DNA from: Blastomussa wellsi
Lineage: Eukaryota > Cnidaria > Anthozoa > Scleractinia > Plerogyridae
Direction: 5' to 3'
Length of the DNA: 64,000 nucleotides
NCBI GenBank assembly: GCA_947652115.1
Contig: OX393564.1
Coordinates: 1,847,057-1,911,056 of the forward strand
The position numbers were made by a program, and so were the translations under genes. The notes beneath the pieces were generated by a model. That model saw only the letters and a list, made by a program, of their open reading frames with translations, ran no database searches and was not told where the DNA came from. Below, in pieces: positions 25,283 to 36,726 of the stretch. The stretch's first letter is position 1; the number at the start of each line of letters is the position of its first letter.

Positions 25283-25470
25283 TACCAAAACGGTCCCAAT
25301 GTTCGCTTGGGCAATGGATAGTAAATAGATGTAAGGTTTCCAGAAAATATTCTGTTATTTTTTTAGAGGTAATTAACAAAAGCGTTTTATGGGAACACCT
25401 TTTTACCAGCTTATTCAAGGGGAAAATGGTCTCTGTGAGAAGTTTAAATGCACAGCCTGTGCAGGAGTCC
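25283..25470 (-). CDS. Candidate internal exon, unrecognised
   Basis: The acceptor GATATTTTTTGCCAACAG and donor GGTA|GTAAGTAG bound 62 uninterrupted codons: DSCTGCAFKLLTETIFPLNK and so on to SEHWDRFG, with five cysteines/histidine pairs scattered. It lies 250 bp from a U1-like gene on the other strand. Could be chance; needs RNA evidence. Confidence 0.3.
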
Positions 25471-25670
25471 CTGTTGGCAAAAAATATCAATTTACATGTG
25501 ACTATTTTCTCAGCAAAATGACACAATCATCAACAGATGGTTAATAACCCTCATGAAACAAGCGCTCATGCATATAGTTCTCAGTTAATAACTCCGACGA
25601 GCAACAATGGGACTGGCTCGGATTGGCTTATTGAATGGGAAATTAGCGCAATCGGGTCGCAGTGATTAAA

Positions 25671-25709
25671 TCCCATATTACCTGGAGCGATCGCTGAAAG
25701 GTATATAAG
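25671..25709 (+). promoter_or_regulatory. snRNA promoter of U1-like gene 3
   Basis: TCCCATATTA begins 60 nt before the RNA and GTATATAAGC 30 nt before it. Confidence 0.7.
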
Positions 25710-25730
25710 CAGTTTGTTTCCTGACTTGTC

Positions 25731-25894
25731 ATACTTACAATGCACTGGAGTAACTGTGATCACGAAGGCAGTACTCCCGGGGCGAGGCTCTCATTGCACA
25801 AAGAGAGTTGAACCTCGCGTGTTTCCCTCGTGAATGGGTGCACGGTGTTTAATTTTTGTTAGCCGGGCAAACCTGCGTGCGCGCTTGTTGCCCT
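25731..25894 (+). ncRNA. U1: U1-like snRNA gene 3
   Basis: 164 nt, the same length as human U1. 5' end AUACUUACAAUGCACUGG; stem-loop I with the canonical GAUCACGAAGG; GGGGCGAGGC and the U1A-type loop AUUGCAC are both kept; Sm site AAUUUUUG; stem-loop IV CUGCGUGCGCGCUUG. The 5' segment GCACUG can pair with CGGUGU upstream of the Sm site. Overall the best match to the U1 consensus of the set, yet positions 9-11 are AAU. No T-run follows; an A-rich block (TTTAAAAATGAGAAAAAA) may be a 3' box for RNA polymerase II. Confidence 0.88.
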
Positions 25895-27875
25895 TTAAAA
25901 ATGAGAAAAAACTACGACAGCGGCAACTATAAAGCATACAAACGAACATAAATGCCAAATGAACCTGTAAAAAATGAGTAGTTGAATTGCTTTCGTTCTT
26001 CTATTTTTGGCTAGTTAAAAACTGAAGAAATCTGACTGAATGCTTTGAAGTTGGTGCTTTGCTGATCTCAAATTAAAGAGGAAAAATTGATAAAATGATT
26101 TTCTTGAGAAACTGAAAGCCACGGGGTTAAAACGATTGCCAATATTTATTTTCACTTCTGGCTTGAAAAATAATTTACGGCCCCCTAAATTGCATGGGTA
26201 GAGTTTTGCGCTAAAATTAGTTTACACGCTATAACTGTGCTTTTTTAGTTTCCTTTTCTTAGCCTCTCCTATCTTGGATTGGCAATAACAAAACTAATTT
26301 TACCATGTATCAAAATTGGCTAGCAAAGGCAGAAATTAAAACAGGACATTAATGCCAAGTGCATTTTGTATGTTTGTTACACAATATTTTACCGTCCGTG
26401 GTTCTCAGAATTTTTTTTTTTTTCAAAAGGCTCCATTTAAACTAGCTCTGCTAAATTGGATGCCCCTGGATAAATAAATAAGAAAAGAAAATTTACATCA
26501 GTTAAAACTGTTCTGAAACTCTATTTTGACGCACCAAAATGCGCGCCGGTATTAGACAAGTCTGAGAGCTGCTTTGATAGTCCAGCACAGCTAGAAAGGC
26601 ATCGCATAAAGCCCGAAAATTAATTTCTTTCAAAGACATTTGTCTCATAAAGACATAATTATCCTCTAACTTATACAAGAGAAAATTTAATCTCGAAAAT
26701 CATCCTCGAGCACCAAAGAGTTTCATTTCTATTTTGCAAAATACATAATTTTATCTGGTCTGTATCAGCTTTTTCCCTTACACATGTCGATAAGTTAAAC
26801 AAGAACAGATTACCTTTATGCATTAATTTCAAACAAGTTTGCTTTAAAATTTGTTTGGGGGATCAGATTACTTTAAGAGTCATCGACGACCATAGCGATC
26901 TCTTGCGCTCTCTAAAGTTGCTTGATTTAAGTAACTTAATATTTTTGCTGTATGTATGTCCACCAAATGTTCTCCGGCAGATCTTGTTCTCCTGTTAATT
27001 AAGCTTTACACGAAAGAAAATATACAGTATTTTTGTCTTAGCTGGGGACGTGAATGTGAATGGTTTAGTCTCAGTTCCTTTTTTTGCATTTTAAAAGGCG
27101 TTTTATGGTTATAATTTTAACATAAAACTCAAAACTATGGATGTTTTAACTTGTTCAATGAAGATGCTACGATGATTTTTCTCATCAGTGCGTCAGTTAA
27201 ACAAAGAACAAAATAGCCATTTCTTGACAAAACGTATGAATATATTTATTCACATTTTGCACCATTTCACAGCGAGAGCGATATTAATAAGAATATAATA
27301 TGTTGAACTGAAAATGATGTAGTCTCTAAATGTTTCGTAATTGTTCTCCAATATATATGTATATATAAAGTCAAAAAGAGTTTGAAAGTTGTGGCCGAAA
27401 ATGGAGCAGCCTAGAATTATAATCTTGTAGAGAATTTTGTTCTCTCAGTTCTTGGTATAAGAAGAATATCAAAGTTGTGTGTTTCTATTGTTACACGAAT
27501 GTGAAATTAAAAACGCCGGTAAAATTTCTGCAATGCTATAGTGTTAAAAGTTAGATCTGCGACCTTTTAACGTTCGTAAACCAATCATGAATACCGAAGA
27601 AGGCATATTGCACGTTTTGCCCTCATTTTGAAGAAAGGCGTTTTTACCACTAACAAAAGTTTTTGTTGAGAATTTTAATCAACACAAGCCCATCAACATC
27701 AGACCAGCTGCATTCCACGGAGCAATCACGTGACCATATAATCAGTCGGCAAAAAGGAACAATCAAAGCACATGCGTAGTTGATTCGCTTACGGTGCAAA
27801 CGCTCTACAGTTGATTTTATTGGACATTTCACAGCAAATCGAAGACTCTTTGTTACGGCATATGGTGCCAGTCAA
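25895..27875. other. No gene seen
   Basis: AT-rich spacer between U1-like genes 3 and 4; nothing supported. Confidence 0.55.
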
Positions 27876-27913
27876 GCTCCCATAAAATTGTAGCATTTGT
27901 CAGGGTATAAAAG
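27876..27913 (+). promoter_or_regulatory. snRNA promoter of U1-like gene 4
   Basis: GCTCCCATAAAATTG (CCC at about -58) and GGGTATAAAAG (about -30). The 24 nt between are almost the same as in copy 6. Confidence 0.7.
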
Positions 27914-27936
27914 CCTACGCAGATTACAGCGTTTTC

Positions 27937-28103
27937 ATACTTACAGGGCACTGGAGCTACTGTGATCACGAAGGCAGTGCTCCCCGGATTCTGGCCTCCA
28001 TTGCACATCACGGAGGTTGAATCCTGCGTGTTCCCCAGAATTTGGGTGCACGGTGTGCAATTTTTGATAGTCGGGCAGACCTGCGTACGCGCTCGTTGGC
28101 CCT
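27937..28103 (+). ncRNA. U1: U1-like snRNA gene 4
   Basis: 167 nt. 5' end AUACUUACAGGGCACUGG; stem-loop I GAUCACGAAGG; stem-loop II with the U1A-type AUUGCAC; Sm site AAUUUUUG; stem-loop IV CUGCGUACGCGCUCG. Nearly identical over the whole RNA and the promoter to copy 6, which lies 8.5 kb away in the opposite orientation. Positions 9-11 are AGG. Any open reading frame across it is a shadow of the RNA gene. Confidence 0.87.
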
Positions 28104-28705
28104 CCAATATTATAAAGAAGAAAGTCTGTGAAAAATTAAATTCAGGAGCTAAATCCTTGCGGATACTTCTGCTATTAACAAAAAACAGTTAATGCGAGCC
28201 ATAACTCAAGATATATCGAGGAAGTGAACATTCATGTGGATTATATTATAGACACCATAAGCCTGTGCAGCCAAAGCAAGATAAGATTGTATATGTATGC
28301 GCACCAGATAGGCCCGCGATGCACCACGAAGCTAGGCAAACGTTAACTACCGACCTCTTTCTTTGATATCGTTCTCCTCACAAATCTAAATTGCTTTTGA
28401 AACTTTATTGTCTGCTGATATTTTAAAATTTAAAACACTTGTAAGCGACCGTTAGTTAGAAACGTCTGGTGTTTCTCCTGTTCCTTGCCAGTTTATTTCA
28501 TTTCCTCGAAAAATAGTTTCTAACATATTGTATAAATCCTTTGTTATGTTTCCAGTGTATTTTACGAAAGTACTTCTTATAAACGCTATCTGTAGAAGGA
28601 AGAAATTATAACGTCGATGGCACCAGGTCTTTCAAATTTCACATAATAGAAGTCACCATTTGGAAACATCTGATGTTTAACAATACGAAAAAGAACAATA
28701 GAAGT

Positions 28706-28806
28706 TTATGAAACTTTTAATAAGTATGCTATAATTAGACTAGCAATGAAGCATTTTGAAATATCTAAGGTAATGATGTTGTCAATTGCCCCCACGGCCC
28801 GTACGC
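28706..28806 (-). CDS. Candidate terminal exon with hydrophobic C-terminus
   Basis: Strong acceptor TTTTGTTCTCTTCATAATCACAG followed by about 33 codons ending SKCFIASLIIAYLLKVS and a stop. The layout, a short exon ending in a hydrophobic tail, resembles the last exon at 7.6 kb, so a related gene is possible. No upstream exon was identified. Confidence 0.3.
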
Positions 28807-29247
28807 CTGTGATTATGAAGAGAACAAAATATTCAGGTTTTAATTGAGTTGAAAATAACAAAGCTGTTCGTATGGTCTGGTTTAAAGCAGCAGTTGCCAT
28901 CTCGACGACTTGTGACTTCTTCATAAAATTGTATAAATATACTTTTCCCCAAACAGCGGTTTGAAGTCTCTTTTGAAAGCATACATAAACTTGCAAATTT
29001 ATAATAAAGCAGTCATAAAATGGCTTGGATTTTCAAATGCAGCAAAGGGATTGTGAATTGCGGGAAGACTAAAGAATATGACACCGTTGCTGGATCACGA
29101 CCAAGTTCCTCTTTGTTTTAGTTCAAGAATCAATAATAGTTCTTAATAAGAAAAAGTTTTTGAAAACGATTCTTCTCATAACCTGCTGCTTGACAATATC
29201 CTGATATAAGAAGAAGGTGCATTTTAACCACTCGGGGCCATATGGCT

Positions 29248-29443
29248 TAGACCTTTTTAGCTACGTATGTAAATTGCCCATTTCAGATCATGTGATTCTC
29301 TCCCGAGAATTACTCCTTTGTCCATTTGGAAATTATTTATTCATTTCAGCGTGGATTTCTTTGAATTTGAAAGCAATAAGTCTCACGGGCATCATCACGT
29401 GATCTGAAATGCGGCCACAAACAAACGAAGCTAAAAAGGTCTA
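29248..29443. mobile_element. MITE-like element
   Basis: TAGACCTTTTTAGCT and AGCTAAAAAGGTCTA are exact inverted ends. Inside, CATTTCAGATCATGTGA pairs with TCACGTGATCTGAAATG. Confidence 0.7.
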
Positions 29444-29486
29444 TTAATTTCATGGGCTCCTGGTTTTATTTTTTCCTCATTCTCTT

Positions 29487-29674
29487 CCCCAGAGGCCGAG
29501 ATTGAAACGAGACCTGTGGTGTCCCCGAATTGTGAGTATGCGCAGAGTACTCGTTCTGTAATTTTCAGATTTGTTAGATTTTACAATGAGTCCGTGAATC
29601 GCGGACTTTGGGTGTTGGAGGCCGCCAGAGGTCTCGATTCATGATTCTGACTAAAAGGATATCGGCCTCTGGGG
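29487..29674. mobile_element. MITE-like element next to U1-like gene 5
   Basis: CCCCAGAGGCCGA at the left and TCGGCCTCTGGGG at the right are inverted ends of a 188-bp non-coding element ending 25 bp from the 3' end of U1-like gene 5. Confidence 0.65.
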
Positions 29675-29698
29675 ACGAAAATGTTTTTATTTCATAGA

Positions 29699-29867
29699 GG
29701 GGGTTAACAAGCGATTTCGCATGTCAACCCGACATAAAGCAAAAATTGTACACCCGACTCACTCGGCCTGGAGTGAACGCAAGGGTCAGTGGCCCAGAGT
29801 GCAATGCGCCACCTCGCCTTGGGAGCCCCGCCTTCTTGATCACGGCGCTCCTGTGCACTGTAAGTTT
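29699..29867 (-). ncRNA. U1: U1-like snRNA gene 5
   Basis: 169 nt. 5' end AAACUUACAGUGCAC (second base A in place of U); stem-loop I GAUCAAGAAGG; stem-loop II keeps AUUGCACUC; Sm site AAUUUUUG; stem-loop IV is diverged (ACAUGCGAAAUCGCUUGU). Helix H is preserved with changed bases: GUGCAC pairs with GUGUAC just before the Sm site, a change of sequence with pairing kept. TATA present, upstream element weak. Confidence 0.8.
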
Positions 29868-29893
29868 GAAGAAAAGCGAACAACGAGTTCGCC

Positions 29894-29930
29894 TTTTATA
29901 TTCCTTGATCATCGACAACTTTACGGTGTG
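29894..29930 (-). promoter_or_regulatory. TATA box and weak upstream element of U1-like gene 5
   Basis: GGAATATAAAAGG near -30; CACACCGTAAAG near -59 is only loosely like the shared TCCCA element. Confidence 0.5.
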
Positions 29931-31317
29931 CAATAATTTTAAAACTGTACTGAGCCAATAAAATTGCTTGAACTCGAGTCTGCGTTTCAGTTGTTAGTTA
30001 TTACTCCCATTTTAATTATGATTGAATTTTGTTGTTTAGACCGGTACGATGCTAACATCCAATTATCTGTCAGCAGGGGATGGAAAGTGATTCCTTCGAC
30101 TCGTTATTACTTTCTTCTTTACTTAAAGTACTTTGATTTTCATTAGCTCGTTTTTACAGTGGATTTAACCAATTAACGTTTGATCAATTTATCAAATTTT
30201 CATTTTTTCTTCCAGGAAGTCATCTTGAAGGTAGGGGGTTTCAATACTCAAAAGGTTGAATTTCATAACAATTTCCTAATTTTCTGTTCATGCAAACTTT
30301 TAACTTTCTTTAAGAAGACATAAGTCACCCGCGATGATGCATTTCAATGCTTTCGCAAGAGCTTGCAACGGAAATTGGTAAATTACATTTACAGATCCGA
30401 CTATAAAACATTAAATTTTAACTTAAATTTGATTTATGTGCGATCAAATTATTCAGTCAGAATGTTAATGATTGTATTACATTTTCACCTTTTGAAGGAA
30501 GCAAAAATAAAATAAATTGGAAATATTATCAGTTTTTGTTACTGTCCTTTGGGAAACGCAAATTCTGCACCAATTCCGAGAGGTCTGAAAATTTTGAACG
30601 TATGAAAAATAAGGAAACAATTACACAGAATAAAGGATGGAGGTACACAAAGACACAACCATTAAATTACATTCACTTGATTCGTTTTTAATTTGAAATA
30701 TTTAAGACTCCACGGTAATTTGTAAGATTAAGCTTTAAACTGACCAGCGTCTCCTTCAATTAGCTAAAATTGAAATAAATATTACTATTTTGATGAAAAG
30801 AACTTGCGATTCTAGATGTTTATATGGACTTGTATTCGTGCTTACAACTGGTAAGAACTAGGTTAACACTTGAAAGCATGTGATTCACTACGAATTTAGC
30901 AAAAATACAAATAAATAGTTTGGTTATGCCCCACGAATACACTATTACCTAGATTCAAGAATATACACTTAGCTAATTCTAAGGCCACTTTTTAGTTGAA
31001 CATCAATACAAGTGAAGTTAGGTCTCTCTCTCTCTCTATCTTACTTGCATCTGTTTGCGGGTAATTGATATTGTCTAAACCTGAGCAGTTGCTACAGTAT
31101 CTCGTATCAGTATTATCATCTTAAGAAAATAGAGTAGTGCAACAATTTTGCAGGCGTTTATGGCATCTTTCATGGAACATGCAGTCATTGATATGGTGAA
31201 TATAGCATAGGGAACTGGAAACACGTGCCGTGACTTACAGATATAAAACACTAAACATTTTTGTTCCTCAAAGTTTTGAATTACAGGAGATCCACCTTAA
31301 AAAATATTTAACAAATA
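29931..31317. other. No gene seen
   Basis: AT-rich spacer after U1-like gene 5; only a CT microsatellite. Confidence 0.55.
31024..31039. repeat. (TC)n microsatellite
   Basis: Short CT repeat, about 15 bp. Confidence 0.8.
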
Positions 31318-31484
31318 AAGAAGCCTAAGCCATGTATTATACTGTCATAAAAAACGACGGGCATTTGAGAACACGAGGGAAATGTAGAAAACACGAGCCA
31401 CAGGCGAGTGTTTTCTACATTTCCCTCGTGTTCTCAAATGTCCGGAGTGTTTTGTGACAGTATAATACATGGCTTAGGCTTCTT
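31318..31484. mobile_element. Long foldback palindrome
   Basis: AAGAAGCCTAAGCCATGTAT and TATACTGTCA at the left, their inverse at the right, and an inner arm AACACGAGGGAAATGTAGAA with its inverse. Apart from small interruptions the 167 bp fold entirely on themselves. Confidence 0.8.
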
Positions 31485-34400
31485 CATTTGCTCAAACCCG
31501 TCCCGGGCACAAAGATGAAAAGAAGGCACAATTTTCCTCTCAACTATTTGAACTCACACATCAGCTAGATGACATATATTGAATATTAGAAGAAAAAACA
31601 ATCGAAAGACTTATAACGTGTCAAGATGAAAAGCAATTCAATTTTAGAAAATAGAGACAATTTGTCAAGTGACTGGTCTTATGTTCGTGATTCTGCTTAC
31701 AGTAAAATGAAAAGACACTTCTTCTTGGCGAAGAATCCATCGAAAACTGAACAAACGAATTTATAATAACCCACAACTAAAACAACCAAAGACAGTGTAA
31801 ATTACCGTGCGACGGGAATTCTGCACGCTTATTGGATATTTTTATATCACATTTAATGCCCTCTGATGCTTGTTCTGTAGTGCTATTTAAGATCGAATAG
31901 GTAAATATTTTTCAAAATTTCTGAGACGATTTAAGCTAATACTAAAATTCAGATAAACATTTAATTTCGAGGAGAAAATTGCGTGAGTGTGGGCTAAAAG
32001 AGCGTGCATCGAATTCTGAATTCTGCAGGTGGGTTTATTGTCTTCAAAGGTTGAAAAAAGATTATTGCATTTCAGTTAACTTTGAATAATTATTTAACTA
32101 ATACAACAAATATTTTTTTCCAAAAATGTTATATAGATTTCCTACCTAAGTTGAACTACTTTCTTTGGGAAATAGGAAATATCTGTAAGAATAAACGAGG
32201 CCTTCTATAACGGGATTCAAAGGAACAATTTTGTCAATGTTTGCAGCATCTATGGCCACCTTGTTTACAGCAAATGATTAAAAATTAAAACATCGTTTGC
32301 AAGAATAATGTCTTCTCAGCAAGAGGATTTCATCCACTGAAAACTGCAGAAACTAGCTAATATTAATCTGCTTCTTTCAAAGCGAAGTTTTTAGATTTTC
32401 GACCGCACAAACTGAACACCTTTCTTATCGATCAGTTTTATGAATTATGTTTATAGCAAAGAAAATTGAAAAAGGTAAGCTGTTCATAACAGTACGGCAG
32501 TTTTGTCAAAGCTCCCAAAAGTGATCAACAGATCGATCGATATAACGTACATGAGAAATTTGGGCAAGAAATAGAGTTAAATATAACGTTTGTTGGTTAT
32601 TGGTGCGATTGTTTTTCTATAGGTGCAAATAATTATCAGTGTTCACGCCAGTCTAGGTAGATAAGACTATTATTCAAGCTTACAGGTAAACAACTTTTCG
32701 CGATATTTCATGAAGAAACCCGGGAGGAATTGCGACAATTTAGACATCCGTAACATTGTGGGAATGCTGGTTTCTGTGTCATACGAGTTGCAATTAATGT
32801 TGTGCTTCAGTTGTCATAGAGGCGAAGCGTGGTTATGGCGTCAGCAGGAAATTTTTAACCAATCCCATACTTTCAATTTCTCCATGACGACGAAGACAAT
32901 AACGTCTCGGATAAAATTCAAGTACTAGTGCTTAAGCACTACGCCGTGCCACTTCGAAATCACACCCCGTACCCTGATGGAGCTCATGATAGTTTTCCCC
33001 TCGTCGATTCCTGGCCTCATGATCATGATATGAACACTTATTTACCTGTAAGCTGACGTATTTTGTTGTATGTGTTCGGATGCAACTTCTATTTATCTAA
33101 ATTACACTTATAAAAAAGAAGGGAACGACGAAAACCGCGAACAGAGATCCAATCTCAACCTTCAAGATTTATTCACTTTATTTACAGGACGCCAGTTACG
33201 TACGTTGTTGCAATATCGTATAAATATACATTTTTTTATTGGGCTGTCAATTTCACTGTATATTACCTAAATTTCTGAACAGGATTGCTTTCAATTCCTC
33301 CTTTTCTCGAAAGATAAGCGACTCTATAAAGTTAATATTTTCTGATGCCGAGCAACTGTTATTTAACACTGAGAGATATACACTCTAAACATTGACCTGA
33401 CATTGGTTGAATGTACTGAAGTGAGCCACATTCAGCTAAAACGTATAAAACTCATGAAACAACGCATTTTCTCGCTGAAAATTGTTTTCACGTATAATCT
33501 TGTTAGGACTTTAATTTTTAATGATTGTAACTGACCAAGAGTCCTACAGAATTCTGCATAATAAGTTTTCGGGTCCTTTGTGATTTTAACTTAATGAAAA
33601 AAAGGAAAAAAACAAAATATGTTTAGTTGTTTGGATCTCGTTTTAGCTACACTCCAAGAGTTCGTTTGCTCTCAGAAAAAAAATATTTCAACTTCAATAA
33701 TTTTGTTGTAAGTTAATTGAATTTTCTTTTTTTTAATAATTCATTTTCATACTGTTCTTGATTCCCAGTTTAAACTGGAAAGTTTAAAGAATTTTCTTTT
33801 TTCTTTTTAAGTTACCTCGAAGCTTGTTTCTCCATCTTTTCTAATACCTCAGTTAATGTAATCTTGGTTATAATTTTTAGCCTTAATCTAGGGATCAGTA
33901 TGAAAATCATCATTAGTTCAAGTAATATGGAATGTAGTTTATGAGAAAAGCAGAGGAATATGTGTAATTTACATTCTCCCAAAGAGACTACAAATCTGTA
34001 CCGAGACCAACAAAGAGAATCTGAATGTTGATATCATGACTCAAACTCGTGAACTCACCACATTTGATTGCTTTTCAGGGGTAACCACATCTTCGTCGCT
34101 CTTCCGAAGAAATCTTTCTAATATTTCCTGTAAGCAGACTATAACATCTTTGGGCTAGCTGGGCTTTTTGCTCTAATATAATCAATTACAGGTTTGCATT
34201 ATAAACATCTGTGCATTATAAACATCAATCAATGGAAAGTCGTGTTGACCGGCTGACGACTTGTGTATGCGGAACCTTTATTTTTGCGGAAACTTTCAGG
34301 GTGGATATGACTATAGCAAGCTTACAAAAACATAGGGAGAATGGGAGATGTGAACGCGTGGTAGCTGTTTACGTTGTTGTCTCTAATCTCGTGCAAAATA

Positions 34401-35473
34401 GCTTTGTACCTAAGATGCCCCAGATTAGAGTAGGAGTATCTTTAGTAGAAATAAAAAACAACATGGTTCCCTTTTTAATGTTTATTACCACAATATGTTT
34501 TTTTTTTATTTCTACAACTAAAATGGCCTAAGAATAAGACAGTTTAGGACGATCTTTATCCGGCGACGTGTCTCAAATAAGACGCAAAGAGGGTTGTTTT
34601 ACTTCTTAATATATAATACGAACAAAAATGCAATTTCAAATATAAATTAAGACGAGTCTTAAAGAAATTACCTATAAACTACCTAAAAACTCCGCGCCTT
34701 GTTTTCCACATTGGTTTTGGATTTTATACCATCTATGTACCCAGTTCGCGACTATTTTTGAAGCCGCGTTTTTATCTCATCTATACGTCTGCCAGACGTA
34801 CTTTTCTTTATGTCAAATTTAATATGTTAATGAGAAGTTCAAAGATCTTCATGTCATGAATTCAAGTTGACAGAACTACGCCTTGTCAATCCTCGATCGT
34901 TATAATCTGAATAGTAAGTATTAAATTTTAGCTCTATTAAGTTAAAAGAGAAAATGTGCTTATTCATGAAAACTTTAGACTTTGGAAATGAAGGTAGCTA
35001 GCCATGATCGTGTTCAGTCATTTGTATGCAGTCATTTGTTCGATGTTGACGAAAATCTTTTGAAGCTCTTATCTAATTGGTTAATGTAGCACCAAATAAA
35101 GGTTTACGTGTAAATAGAACAAAGCATTTGATTGGATCCCTGTAAAAACTGTTGTCCTTCGGAGTCGTGACAAAACCCCAGGTATCTTGTAGCTTCTGAC
35201 GTCGACAGCAACGGGGAAAAACACAGGAGACAAAATCATTTTATTTTTAATGCAAAATTGATCCCGGCATTGTACAAAGTGAAGTCGTATGATGTATTCC
35301 TGTAAGACTAAACTTAAAAAAGCTCTAAAACTTGTTTATTATTATAGGAATATGCGCGAATGTAGCGCAAAATCGTTTGGTTGACGTTTATAGATGAACA
35401 CCCGGCTCTCTCGTTCTAGTGAAAAATGGAATTTTATAGTAACAGCCATTTGACACACCGTGAGATCTTCAGC
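31485..35473. other. No firm gene
   Basis: A plus-strand open frame at 34,211-34,531 has ordinary amino-acid content but no splice or homology support. Otherwise nothing seen. Confidence 0.5.
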
Positions 35474-35785
35474 CTAGAAATCTTCTGTATTCCATTCTTC
35501 TTTGTTATTTAAGGTCCGAAAGAGATCTTTAAACAATCGTAAACGTGAGACAAAGCATTTACTGGGACGAACACCAGGCTTTCCTGAAAAAAAGTCTATT
35601 GATTTTTTTCTGCTTTCGTTGTTAACTACACCATGTTTCAAATACTGCCCATTAGGGATATCAACCTTTTTGGCATGGTTCACTTTCATTTGAATTTTTT
35701 GAAGAACCTGGAAGAAATTGGAGTAGATAACAATGTTTATGTTAGCCGGCATTAATTTTACTGTTTGCCTAACAAACGTCCGCAC
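35474..35785 (-). CDS. Candidate terminal exon, unrecognised
   Basis: The acceptor TTTCCGGTTCAG opens exactly at the start of an open frame of 103 codons (VRTFVRQTVKLMPANINIVI to NNKEEWNTEDF, stop). It is Lys/Arg-rich, with FVSRLRLFKDLFRTL near the end. No domain recognised. AATAAA-like sequence lies downstream on the minus strand near 35,340. Confidence 0.35.
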   Translation of the reverse strand: MRTFVRQTVKLMPANINIVIYSNFFQVLQKIQMKVNHAKKVDIPNGQYLKHGVVNNESRKKSIDFFSGKPGVRPSKCFVSRLRLFKDLFRTLNNKEEWNTEDF

Positions 35786-36499
35786 CTGAACCGGAAAGTT
35801 AACGAGTTAGTAAAACTAGTCAATGCTACTAAAACCCAATTTGTTAAAAAAAAACTCTTACTCTTAACTTGTGTTAGTTAACTTTTCATTCAAGTTTTAT
35901 TTATTAAAGCTAAAACGGAAGGGCTGTTAACCGCTACCTTATGATTATATATTAATATTTAATGAAGAACACGCCACTTCATGAATGAATTAAAATTGGA
36001 CACTTTAAACGGGAGATTGAAATTCAGCCTTAAAAGAAGCCGTAGACGTTTTACACAAAGTTTCCAGTGATTCTACACGCTCGATAAATAAATTGCAGAT
36101 CGAAGGTTTATGTATTACTAAGTTTAACGGTGGTTTAGGCTTTGTGAATTTCAGGTGCAAACAAATGATTTTTAACAATCATTCAAAATCTTTTGGTATG
36201 GAAACGATCAATCCTATTTTATTGTAGACTTTGTAAGCATTTAGGCCCGAGTAAGCAGCGGTTTCCTTAAGCTGACATAATTAACTTTATTCATTTTTTT
36301 CGGTATAAAATTCTTGAGCCTTAAACGTCATTCATATTTGAGCACGGACCTTCGCTATCTCGCTTTACTTGCGGTTTCGCTATCGCTTGTTATCTCTTAC
36401 CATGTTAGTTTATGCTGTTTTATCAGGAATGCTTTTCAAGCCTTACTTACAGTTAATTAACAACTGTATCGCAACTCCGTTTCTCATTTGTATATTGGG

Positions 36500-36666
36500 A
36501 GGGCCAACGAGCGCGTACGCAGGTCTGCCCGACTATCAAAAATTGCACACCGTGCACCCAAATTCTGGGCAACACGCAGGATTCAACCTCCGTGATGTGC
36601 AGTGGAGGCCAGAATCCGGGGAGCACTGCCTTCGTGATCACAGTAGCTCCAGTGCCCTGTAAGTAT
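36500..36666 (-). ncRNA. U1: U1-like snRNA gene 6 (inverted near-copy of gene 4)
   Basis: 167 nt, differing from copy 4 at only a few positions, among them AUUGCAC to ACUGCAC in the U1A loop and GUUCCCC to GUUGCCC in stem III. 5' end AUACUUACAGGGCACUGG, loop GAUCACGAAGG, Sm AAUUUUUG and stem-loop IV are as in copy 4. The similarity extends through the promoter to about -65, so the unit of duplication included the regulatory DNA. Confidence 0.86.
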
Positions 36667-36690
36667 GAAAACGCTGCGATGTGCGCGGGC

Positions 36691-36726
36691 TTTTATACCC
36701 TGGCAAATGCTACAGTGATATGGGAG
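36691..36726 (-). promoter_or_regulatory. snRNA promoter of U1-like gene 6
   Basis: GCTCCCATATCACTG near -59 and GGGTATAAAAGCC near -30, matching gene 4. Confidence 0.7.

Noticed and set aside
27853..28192. Open frames on both strands at 27.9 kb, repeated at 36.45-36.64 kb with similar protein
   Set aside because: The similarity is explained by the two U1-like RNA genes; the frames are shadows.
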